A stretch of DNA of 64,000 bases, taken from NCBI GenBank assembly GCA_000708835.1, contig DF236995.1, positions 186,001-250,000 of the forward strand, given 5' to 3'. Each line of letters opens with the position of its first letter. The first letter of the stretch is position 1. This stretch comes from Klebsormidium nitens. Lineage: Eukaryota > Streptophyta > Klebsormidiophyceae > Klebsormidiales > Klebsormidiaceae. The position numbers and the translations under genes were made by a program. Under the pieces are notes generated by a model, which ran no database searches, was not told the origin of the DNA, and was given only the letters and a program-made list of their open reading frames with translations. Positions 47,088 to 57,284 of this stretch are shown one piece after another.

Positions 47088-50000
47088 TTATAAAAGCTGC
47101 ACTCGTAAACGGCCACATTCTCTGCCGCGCTTTGCCCAAGAGAATCTGCCAACTCTCTTCGGAATAGAAACGGGCCAATTACCGGTTCGCAGAGAACGAT
47201 ATTTTAGCGTTCGGCGCTTCTCACCAATATCTGCGGCAACGCGGTGCGCACACGCCATGCCCGAAAAGGCGACCGCGTTCACCCCTTGCCCCGGGAAGCA
47301 GCTGTCGCCGACGCAGTAGAGACCCTTGAGCGCCTGCGCATAGAAAGAACCGGGGATGTCTTCCCGTACTTTTCTTTGTTGTATGCAGAACTTTCCGTCC
47401 TCTTCCTTGTTGTTTGCAGTACTTAAACACGCGTGGTACTTGTTTTGTTCTCCGAATCGCACTTGACTAGCCTGCTTGACTTACGTACTATTTCGCGACC
47501 TTTCTCGCCCTCCCGTCTACTAGTAAGGGGTACTTCCTGCTGATTGTTTGCTTTGAGCGTCCTGATTGAGCTCCGATGCCGTTTTGCAAAGTGCAAACTC
47601 TCAAACTCCTTGTCGCCAGCTCAGCACCGAATTGCTGGCAACAACACATTGCAGAGCCCAGGATCGCGTACGGATATCACAGGGGACCATCGACGACTTT
47701 AATTACGTTTTATGCGCAAGCAGCACACACCCGTGGTTCAGCACTAACCCCTGGTTAATAATGGCTTACCGTGGTGTTGAACGGCATGCCCAAGAGCCCC
47801 AGCGGTCGCCGAGAGGGAACCGGTCCGTAGGTACCGTCCTCCCGCGCCAGGAACTTTCGGTGCGTTCGCGGGGTGCCCACTTCCCGAAAGACGGTTGCTT
47901 GTCTCAGACCCTTGAACCCTAACCCCTTTTCTAGCCGATCGACGATCTCGTCGGCTACTTGTTCTTTCTTTTGTCGGTAGTCGGCGGGCGAGAGGCCCTG
48001 CACAGAAGGTAAGAACAACAATTCAGAAAATTCAACAGGCAGTCGGATTGTCTATCCTTAACAAAGGACTTTGCGCTCAAGTGGTTGGCTAGAAGTTCAG
48101 GATTGGGTACCGTTCAGCGCTTTAGCCAGAATGAGGCCAGCAACGTTGCTTGACTTCGTAGGAATACCTCTCAGATGGTCGTACAAAAGAATGACCGGAG
48201 AAGCTTTCGAAGAGCCCACATCGGTCAAGTGCGATCGAGTGCAGTCCCTCAGCTAGGACCTGCGCTTTCCTTTTCATAGCCTACCAGCCCATAGCAGAGG
48301 CAATTGTCAATCATGCCGTCAGTTCAACGTTCCAGACTGCCATCGTGCATGCTCTCTGCCGTCAAAGAGGCATAAATAGAGCGGAACGGAGTGCATCGAG
48401 CACACATCCGAAATCTTCAAGGATAGTTTCGGACATCCTCACTGCAAGAACTCTTCGCTCCCTCACGAGTTCTGCTGACACATAAACGAGCACAACCCTC
48501 GAAGCACGAACGGGAGTCTCGGACGCCGCCAGGCTGCAAGCCGTTCTAAAAAATCACGCTCTCCCGATTTCTACGAAAACAGCCACCTCATCACACCCTT
48601 TGCAAATGCGAGACCGATTTTAAAGCGAAGGGCAAGGTTTGTTTTGCGGAGATTCACCTCCCATTCTTCGATCCAGCACGGCGTGAAGGCGTGCACTATG
48701 TGGCGGTCTTTCGGCGCCACCGACTTGTCCAGCATCGTGGGCATGCTCACGAAAATGGTCCCGTATGACTCCTCCATTTTCGACCAGTCCTGCACAGGGT
48801 TTGGAATCTCAAGAATTGGTCACCTTTCTTTTCAGAACTGGAAATTGAGTCGACCGATTTGATGACCGATTCGATTGGGGTCCAGCATCGTGGGCATGCT
48901 CACAAAGATAGTCCGGTAGGACTCCTCCATCTTCGACCAGTCCTGCACGAAAGTGGGGCGCTCCTTCGGCTTTTTGGTTGCTTTTCGTTTCAGAGGTAGG
49001 GTTTAAGCTCGACGACTTTGAGGATGCTTATGCAAATGGTCCCAAACGACTCCTCCATCTTCGACCAGTCCTGCACAGGGTTGGAATCTCAAGAATTGGT
49101 CACCTTTCTGTTCAGAAGTGGAAATTGAGTCGACCGATTTGATGACCGATTCGATTGGGGTCCAGCATCGTGGGCATGCTCACAAAGATAGTCCGGTAGG
49201 ACTCCTCCATCTTCGACCAGTCCTGCACGGAAGTGGGGCGCTCTGTAGGTTTTGCTCGCTTTTCTTTTCAAACTTAGGGTTTCAGCTCAACCAATTCGAG
49301 AATGCTTACAAAGATAGTCGCGTAAGAGTTCTCCATCTTCGACCAGTCCTGCACGGAAGTGGGGCGCTCCTTCAGCTTTTTAGTCGCTTTTCTTTTCAAA
49401 TCTGGGGTTTTAAGCTCGCCGACTTCGAGGATGCTTATGAACATGGTCCCTTACGACTCCTTCATCTTCGACCAGTCCTGGACAGGGTTTGAGCAATTTC
49501 AGGTTTTGGTCACCTTTCTTGTCAAAAGATGGAACTGAGCTCGACAGCTCAAAAAACTGCTTCATCATCGGGGCTTGCTCACGGGAATGGTCCCGTACGA
49601 CTCCTCCATTTTCGACCAGTCCTGCAAAGAGTAAGGGACTCCTTCATGGCCTTGGCCGCTTTCTTCTCAAGAGTAGGATTCGAGCTCGAAGAACTTGAGG
49701 GTAGGAACTAAAGGTCTCGAGGGCATGCTCACGAAAATGCTTCCACACGCATCCTCCATCTTCGACCAGCCCTGTACCAGTTCTCGATATCCGTCAAATC
49801 TAGTGACTGCCTTTTTCACGCCGACTTTTGAGCTCGTCACCCTTGAGTATCGGGTCGCATCGGACTCGCCATACTTGAGGAAGGCGGTTTCGAGGTCAAA
49901 ATTCCGGAGATTGGATCACGACGAAGAGGGCGTTGAACCTTCTAAAGCGTCGCTAACAGGCAAACCTAGGCATGAACTCCGGTTGCCGCCAGAGCTACGT

Positions 50001-53000
50001 CGCAACGTGGATGGGGCGACTAGAACAGCTACTCGCGGGCTTCACAGTCGCCGCACGTAGGACGTGACGCATGACGCCCTCCTTGAAAAACCCCTTGCTA
50101 TTCAGAATGCAAATCTTGGATCTGTTCGATGGACGAACTTCTAGCTCTAAGAGATTATGATTCTCCAAGACAAAAGAGACTCTGGATCTTTCCAAGCAGT
50201 GATGTTGTAGCTCCTCGAGACTATTATCTGCCGTCAGATCTAACCTTTGGTGCCCAGGTCGAAACGGAAAGAACGTCAATTGCAGCGCCTCATCTCAAGC
50301 ACCATGTGATGGACGTCTGAGTCGGTTCTAAGCGAGATCAGGTTGCAGGATAAGACCGAACGTCCGGAAACCCGATTTAGTAGCTTCAGGAGATTGATAT
50401 CTGCAGTAAATGGTGGCCAAGAAATTGCCATCCGCCGTTGATTGTTCAGCAACAGTTGCCAAGACGCAAGAAAGGTCTAAGAAACAGAGCGCCTCACCTC
50501 GAGCACCACGCAATGAACGTCTGAATCGACTAGCAGTGCGTCAGTGGAAAACAAATCTCCCAAGCATCTTTAAGAGATAAGCGATAGTAAGGTAATACAA
50601 TGTGCACCGCACCTCGAGCACCATGTGGTGGCGTCCGAGGATTGGTAGATGCCCTCCTTGGGGAAAAAATTGCTGGAAACGTCCGAAACGTCCAACTCGT
50701 CCAAAGTGTGTAGCTTCTGGAATTGTATCTGCCATCAAACGGTGCTCAAGGAAGCGCCATCCGCTATCGAAATCAGCGGCTGGCGGTTTCAACAGCGCTC
50801 GTAACTCTGATCAACAGGTGCAAGTATATTGCCTCACCTCGAGCACCATGTGGTGGACGTCCGAATCGTCCGGCAGCGCGTCCGCTCGGACGCCCATGTG
50901 GATCGACAGGAACGACGGCGACTTGCGGTACCGCGTCTGGAACTTCTTCTCGGCGTCCGGCATGTTCTCTGGTTCTAGCAGCTTTTCTGCAGGAGCGAGA
51001 AAACGTGTACGGTGGGCTCGATCACGGCAACCAGACAGCATCCCTCCTGGAAGTAGTGCATCAGCGAGATGCAATGACATGGAATAAAGACGCATTGGAC
51101 AAGAGTCACGGTCCTCGGACTGTGCATAAGACGGTCCAAAGAGAGCCAGAAGAAATGAGGGGAAGAGTAGCTCAAAGAAAACTCGCTTCTTTGAGTAAGG
51201 AACGCACCCCTTGGCCTCCCGTCTCTTGATAGCCAATCGGCTTGACTGTATGGATCAAAAGCTGTCGGTTAGAAAAATCTCGACAGCCTGTGTCTGTAGA
51301 AGCGCGTCGTGTTTGTTTCGTTCGCGTGAAAGTCGGCAGAAAAAGAAGTAGAAAGCGAAAGAAGCGAGGCTCACCGAAAGTGTCCCATCTAGTAGCATTC
51401 GAAATGATGGTCTTGCCCTTGTACTCTCTCCCGTCCGTTAACCGCACCCCAGACTGCAAAGAAGATGCAAACAACTCAAACAAAATAGCTGCAAGGGGAC
51501 GCCATTACGCATCGATGCAGTAGCAAATACCAGACACGAGATTACAAGCTCGTGCATGCCTCCAATCTAGCAGGCAAGCTCTACTCTTGACCGTTCAGTA
51601 TCAGAAAGCAGAGCCGCTCCGCTCCAATCTGTTCGCTGAATTCGACTTCCTTTCTCGTAAACCCTTTTAGCACTGAACATTCAGATCCGTCTCTTAAAGG
51701 TGAAGGCCTGTCAAGAAAAATTGCAATTAAGCACTCTTAGCAATCTGTAGAGTTGCTATGCAGTATTGACATCCGCTGTGTTGACCTTCTCGAGAGCGTC
51801 GCCTCTTTCGGCAGATTCTAAGCACGCAGAAGACTAGAGATCGCTGCAAGAATATTTCAAGAAAGGATATCAGCCTTACCGCTTGACCATTTTCGACCAA
51901 TATCCGCTTTACGTTGGCCTTGTACGCGATCTTGCCCCCTAGTTCCTCCAATCCGTCTGCCAGTGTCTGTGCAATCCCGCCCACTCCCCCAATCGGATAT
52001 CGGACGCCGCCGTAGTGCCGATCGCATAATACCTGGAGGCGGCAGCGTTTCTTGTTTGTTCGAGGCTCAATTTGAGCTGCGCCAGTGGATGCTGTCCGCT
52101 TGCAAACGTTGGAGAACCGATAAACGGCAGCTTTGAAGTGGGATACACAGTTCGCTGGGATCAACGTACTTGACGAAATAAGAGGTCAGAAGATGCATTT
52201 AAGACCAGGCCCAATTTGGCAGGAGGAATGTGATCCACTTCTCTTCTCGATCATCACGACGCCGAGTTAATCAAGGCTTTGAGTGCTGCAACCACTGTTT
52301 CAACCGGTGTAAGCAGACAAGCATCTGGCAGCATTCGGATCGAGAGCCCCCGACGAACAGGGCAAAAAAACGAGCCAAACTTGTCGTCATTAAGCGCATC
52401 GTTTTTGGGACACGTGGGACGACCCGGTCTGTGCCACGGCCACGTGGCATGCTCACCATGCCGGAGTTGATCATGGGAGTGAGGCTTGCCGGGACAGTGC
52501 TCCAGGCGTAGTCTTCGATGTCGATGAAGCGCAGAAGCGTTTCATCCTTGATGTACTTGCGGGCGACGTCGCCAGTGTTCACCGGAAGGAAGTAAGCTGG
52601 GGGCGAATAGAGACGATCAAACGGGATGAGCGGGAGAACCGTGTGCTATGCAGAGAGAGCGAATACGGCTTTATGCGCAGTCGTCGAAGTCGATGGAACG
52701 GGGGAGCGTTTTGTCTTCGATGTACTTGCAGGCAAATTGGCCGGTATTAACGGGGAGCAAGTAATTGAGGAGAGTGAGAGGGCGATCCGAAGGGGATGAT
52801 GGGAAACACTGTGCTGTGCAAGAACAGCAAACTCCGCTCCTAGTACTTGATGTAGACGAACCAGAGCAGTTCAGCTGGGATTAAAAGGACAATCAGGACG
52901 GGAACAAGCGGGAAGAAATGCGTGCTATCCAAGGAAGCGAGCATAAGGGACGGGCGAGATACTGAATAAGCAGGGCCGCACTCTCTCGAATGAACACCAT

Positions 53001-56000
53001 GAGTCGGTGTGATAGTCAAAGAAGAAGTTCTGGGGTTGTCTCAAGAGTTGGACAAGCGGACTTTTAGGGCGAGGGGAAAACAGTCTGCGCATACTTCGCA
53101 ATCAGCAGGAGATGACAACTGAAGAAATTTGACGACGTCGTCAGATCCGTCAGGGGACTACGGCTTGTCTCCGAAGCTTGCCACTTGTAGAAAGAGGTGC
53201 TGGAGATCTTTGATGAATCCATAACCCAAAGACAATAAAGAGCAAAGGCTACTGCAGTGAGCAGACTGGCGTGACTCGAAGAGGTTCTGCGAATGAAGGG
53301 CAAGAGAAACGCTAAGAAATGCCGGAGAAACGCTCACCTAAGGTTAGGCAGGCTAGGGGCTGCTTCACAAACTCGCCGAGCAGATACCGAGGCTCCTCGA
53401 GGGACTTCAGGTCTAGAGAGTTCAGAGCGTTGAAGATCTGCGCGTTGAACGGGCAAGAATTATAAGCAGCAGACCTCAAGCTCACATTTTTGGATACTAA
53501 GACACTGTTTTAAAAAGTAGAGAAACCAAAGACTTCAATGGAAGCTGACTCTCAAGTCCGCAACAGCTGCTCGAGAAGAGAGTAGAAGCGACACATCCAA
53601 GCTTCACGTGGCTGTCTGCAACATTACGAAGTGTGAGAGCGTTCCAGTTGTTTTCACCTTGATGCGGACGACATCGTTTGTTTGCTTGCAGGATTTTATT
53701 GAGCCACCTCAGTGGTCTTCCAACGTCCATGAGAAGGGTAATGGTATGAAGGAGGAGGGGCACTCCATGCCAAACAATGGTAGACTCGAGGGCGTGCAAT
53801 GAGACCCCGGAGGCAGCCAAGACCAACACACGGACAATACGTCCAAACATGCTCACCATCTTTGGTCTGAGCACGGCAAACTGATTACTGTAACTGTCCA
53901 TTATTCAACACCGCTTGCAGGAATAAAGCACAATCACACACAAAGTACTAGATTGAAGAAAGAGAGCTACTTGTACAACAGGTTGTTTACCCTAGACAAG
54001 GTCTGCAAAGCAATATCGTATATTATGGACAAACAGCAACAGCCAGAGACCCGAAGTGGTCTCTACATTGGCTTTCAAAACGCAGCGAAGCATCTTGCGA
54101 ACAGGCTCAAGACTGGCCCACCTTCCAACAGTCGTCGTAGAATTTGCGGATGCCCTCCTTTTCGTGCGGGAACTTCGACGTCAGCTCCGCAATGAACTCC
54201 TCGTAGTCTCGGTGTACGCGCACGCTGAGGCCGTCTGGCAGGTGGTAGTGCACCATTGCGGGGTCGGGGATCGTCTCCATTTTCTTCCCAACCGCAGCGA
54301 GCGCGCGTGTCAGCAGGTTCGTTGTGCCCTGAAGAACGTAAAGAGCGGAACTTATTGATTATACGAGCTTCTAATAAACTGCGGAAAGAATGGTTCAAAG
54401 ACGTTCAAAAGGTGGAAATGCACCATCGCGGGGTCGGGATGGTCTTCCATCTTCTTCCCCATCACAGCGAGCGCGCGTGTCAGCAGATTCGTCACGCCCT
54501 GGAGAACGTTCAGAGCGCAAAATAAACATCATCAAACTCCTCATATCTTTCTACAAAAAATGGTTCAAGACGTGCAAAAGGTGGTAATGCACCATTGCGG
54601 CGTTGGGGAGGGTCTCCATCCTTTTCCCAACCGCCGCGAGCGAAGGTGTCAGCAGATTCATCGTACCCTGCAGGACGGCAAAGCGCAAAAACCAACGTTC
54701 TGGTTCTCTGAACGCTGATACGTTGGCGGCGCCTGAAATAGATTTCCAGGAAAGCAAGAAAAACAGAGACATCCAAAAGGTAGTAGTGCACCATCGCAGA
54801 GACCTGGTTGGTCTACATCGTTTTCCAATGGCAGCGAGCACGCGTGTCAGCAGATTCGTTGTGCCCTGCAGGTGCAGGAAACGCAACAATTGTCCCTCGA
54901 ACTCCTTGAGAAAGAATCATCTGGTTAGGCGGAAAGTGAGGAAAAGTCAAAGAGGAGGGGGAAAGTAAGGTATACGAAAATGTTGATAAGGTGGTGGTGC
55001 ACGACCGTGGGGCAGGGAATGGTCTCCATCTTCATCCCAACCTCAACCTCAACGCGGGTGTCAGCGGATTCACTGTCCCCTGGAGGACGCAGGAGGCCAA
55101 CAAACAGTCATTCAGGCTCCTCAACGAAGAACCTGCATTCTGACTCTCAAAAAAGTTCATCTGGTAGGGGGGAAAATACACGTATCAAAAGGAGGGGGAA
55201 ACGGAGAATAAAGAGATCATAAGGCGGCGGTTGGCCATGGTGGGGTTGAGTTGCGTCTCCAATATCTTCCCAACTGCAGCGAGAGCCCTTGTAAGCAGGG
55301 TTGTTGTGCCCAGGACGCAGAAAGCACAACAGTCGTTGTAGTGACTTGGTAAGAGATGAGATCCATCGGGGCAAACGAAGAAAAATCGAAATGGAAGGTG
55401 GGGGGACTGCATTTGCGCCCATTTGTATATGTATCTCAGTTAGGCCATGGTGCTCTGCCAGACTTTGAGGGAGGTTCTTGCAGGATCATAGGGCATTTTC
55501 ATAACCTGTCTGTGGGGCAGTGTAGACACTCTTTGAAGCAGGAAAAAGGTGTGATTCCAGCAGTGCCATGTAACCTGAAACTCTGTAGGGGAAACTTCTA
55601 AGCAGGCGCCAGCTACCGTGCTCTTTCAAAAAAGCTGCCAAACAAGAAGCTTGGCCCCCTCTCTTTCGATGGTTCCAAGCGTGATGGCAGTGCTTAACGT
55701 GGTGCGTCGAGTGGCAAAGAAGCATATGACATTCTGATGGCAGCATTGCTTTTATCAGCACTTCATCAGCAAGTTGGGGGGGCGAAATGGTGGACAGGAG
55801 GGGCAGCATCAGACACTAAGAGCAACTCCAACTTTGAGTCCTTATGGCACAGGCTGCACTCGCACTCCTGCTGACATTGAAGGAAGTGTTGCTCAAGGTG
55901 CTTCGATTGTGCTTGAAAACCCTAATCGTGCGATGCAACCAGCTAGTGATTGCAAAGAAGATTCCACAGATATGGAATGATACAACACATGACTGCGCAC

Positions 56001-56504
56001 CTGATCTCCAAACCCGAACATCATGGAGGAGCCAACGTCGAACGTGTACCCCTCCCTCTCAAAGTAGGCTGCGCTGCCCCCCGGAACAATGTACTTCTCC
56101 AGCAGCAGCACTTTGGCCCCCTTGGCTGCAAGCTGTGTTGCTGTCACTAGGCCCCCCATACCACTACCAATGATGACTGCATCGTACAACACGTTTTCTT
56201 CTGGGGCGTCCACATCTTGGACAGGTTTGGATGGGGCCGCCACAGCCATACGTGCAACATCATTTCGCCGTTTTGATGACTGCTTTGGGAGCTTTTGTCG
56301 AAGGCCAATGGCATTTGTCAGAAACGTATTCAAAGGCAAAAGCTTGACCCCGGTCACATTGGACACGCCAGCCTGAGTCCAATCTGATAGACATGGCTTT
56401 GCGCATCCTGCTTCAACAGACCTTTGAGACTTTGTACTCCTGCGGGAGCTGAAAGTGGCTACGCTGAAAGGGTCTTTAGCCAGTCTTGTCCAAGACGTCG
56501 CCAT
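47088..56504 (-). CDS. CRTISO: Prolycopene (carotenoid cis-trans) isomerase, plastid
   Basis: Ten exons join to about 645 residues. CRTISO is an FAD enzyme of plastids that converts tetra-cis-lycopene to all-trans-lycopene, upstream of the lycopene cyclases. Residues 1 to about 105 are Ser/Arg-rich and acidic-poor, a probable transit peptide. The FAD-binding Rossmann motif GSGMGG is at about 113-118, followed by [16 protein letters not shown] and [13 protein letters not shown]. Later blocks are [97 protein letters not shown] and the C-terminal FAD block [18 protein letters not shown]. All match CRTISO in order. The ATG at 56504 (GCCATGGCG) is the first in-frame Met. After AADIG the final exon contains GTGAGA, a possible donor; without splicing there a basic tail runs to the stop at 47088. 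Several exon edges carry partial copies. Confidence 0.96.
48658..49785 (-). repeat. CRTISO: Eight-unit array at the 5' edge of CRTISO exon 8
   Basis: The exon 8 start, encoding [13 protein letters not shown], with acceptor TGCAG recurs seven times in intron 7. Copies lie near 48945, 49070, 49220, 49350, 49478, 49620 and 49768. All seven keep an AG at the acceptor. Inside the true exon, the codons after TIF read GTGAGC, a donor look-alike, and at least four copies keep GTGAGC or GTAAGC there. Each such copy therefore has the form AG, 39 nt, GT, which is 13 in-frame codons. Segments 48781-48960 and 49061-49240 are nearly identical, a recent two-unit duplication. Confidence 0.9.
50280..50880 (-). 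repeat. CRTISO: Four-unit array at the 3' edge of CRTISO exon 7
   Basis: The exon 7 end, encoding DVHHMVLE, and its GTGAGG donor (50838 side) recur in intron 7 near 50608-50640, 50490-50522 and 50288-50322. The two nearer copies keep CTCGAG then GTG(A/C)GG-type sequence. The farthest has lost the GT. Short surrounding intron blocks such as ATCTGC(C/A) are repeated too. Confidence 0.8.
52500..53110 (-). repeat. CRTISO: Array at the 5' side of CRTISO exon 4
   Basis: Most of exon 4 (52507-52596) is copied at about 52676-52765, 168 bp away, sharing TCGATG(T/-)ACTTGC(G/A)GGC and CC(A/G)GT(G/A)TT(C/A)AC. A third, shorter trace with AGTACTTGATGTAGACGA lies near 52840. Intron blocks of the type GG(A/G)(A/T)(A/G)A(A/C)(C/A)CGTGCTATGCA follow each unit. 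The acceptor of the second copy is mutated. Confidence 0.75.
54240..55325 (-). repeat. CRTISO: Six-unit array at the 5' edge of CRTISO exon 2
   Basis: The exon 2 start, encoding [19 protein letters not shown] and [10 protein letters not shown], recurs five times upstream in intron 1, near 54420-54502, 54590-54670, 54788-54868, 54995-55083 and 55230-55313. The period is about 170-225 bp. Four copies keep CAG before GG at the acceptor; the most distant has lost it. Copies diverge progressively with distance from the exon. Confidence 0.9.
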
Positions 56505-57284
56505 GGCTGAAAGCAAACGCTCCGTCCAATCTAGAACGTGTTTATCGGTGGCCAGAACCTTTCTCAACCCAAGACTGCCAAGAAGTTCCTTCCTGGCAAC
56601 TTGCCAGGCAAGGATTCGTGCAGAGAAGTGATTGCACTTAAATTCAATTGCTTGTTGTCAAAAATGGGAAGCTTCACAAGTACCGGAGAACTCTGACCGG
56701 TCATCCTCAAAGTTCCATTCCTGCCTCGAGGCTGTCCCCAGGAGGAGTAGACCTGCCCGGTGTATCAGGAATTTTCAATAGAAAGTTGAAAAGTATTCCT
56801 GTGAATCAGAGTGATTCAATTGGTTCATTTGGTTCCAAGAATCGTGATTGCGTCAGCATATCCAAGCAAGTCATATCGTCCATCTAGGAGGGAACTCCCT
56901 CTCGATCATGTGGACGTTAGTGCGCGTTTTGCGCGATCAGATCCGCAATCCCCGACACTGGGCCACAGAGAGGAAGGTGCAGTGTAACAAAGCTGTTTGA
57001 AAGGATTGCCTGCGCAGGCATTGGGCAAGCGCCGTGGTGGCAAGCCACAGCAGCAGCGGGCGGAAGGAAGGTCTTAGCTCCACGAGGAGATTTCCCATTT
57101 GGCGCTGCCCCACGTTTGTAACACTTGGGGTTTGCGGCGCCTTTCAGAGCCGCTTTTCTTTCTATGGCTTGTTGAGGCCATTGACCACCCAGTGAAGACA
57201 GAAAGAAGGACACAGCAAAGAGCTGCAGAACAGTACTGTGGTGAGCAAGAAGCGATCTACTGCTGTGTTCAGAGTCGAGAAAGC
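56505..57284. promoter_or_regulatory. Divergent promoter region, CRTISO and PLAC8 gene 1
   Basis: The 780 bp between start codons on opposite strands hold both promoters and 5' UTRs. No TATA box or operator could be assigned. A minus-strand open frame at 56917-57213 lies here but has no domain or partner exon. Confidence 0.35.

Larger units (their letters stand above)
47088..56504 (-). other. CRTISO: Exon map of CRTISO
   Basis: Exons in transcript order: 56504-56001, 54328-54122, 53437-53338, 52596-52457, 52032-51880, 51453-51375, 50986-50838, 48789-48658, 47997-47770, 47333-47088. The sum is 1938 nt, 646 codons with the stop; every junction is GT-AG and in phase. Exons 1, 2, 4, 5, 7, 8 and 9 end on full codons. 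The last exon is the least certain because of the internal GTGAGA at about 47224. Confidence 0.87.

Noticed and set aside
56917-57213. 98-codon minus-strand open frame between CRTISO and PLAC8 copy 1
   Set aside because: No domain, no credible partner exon, and it covers the expected promoter region.
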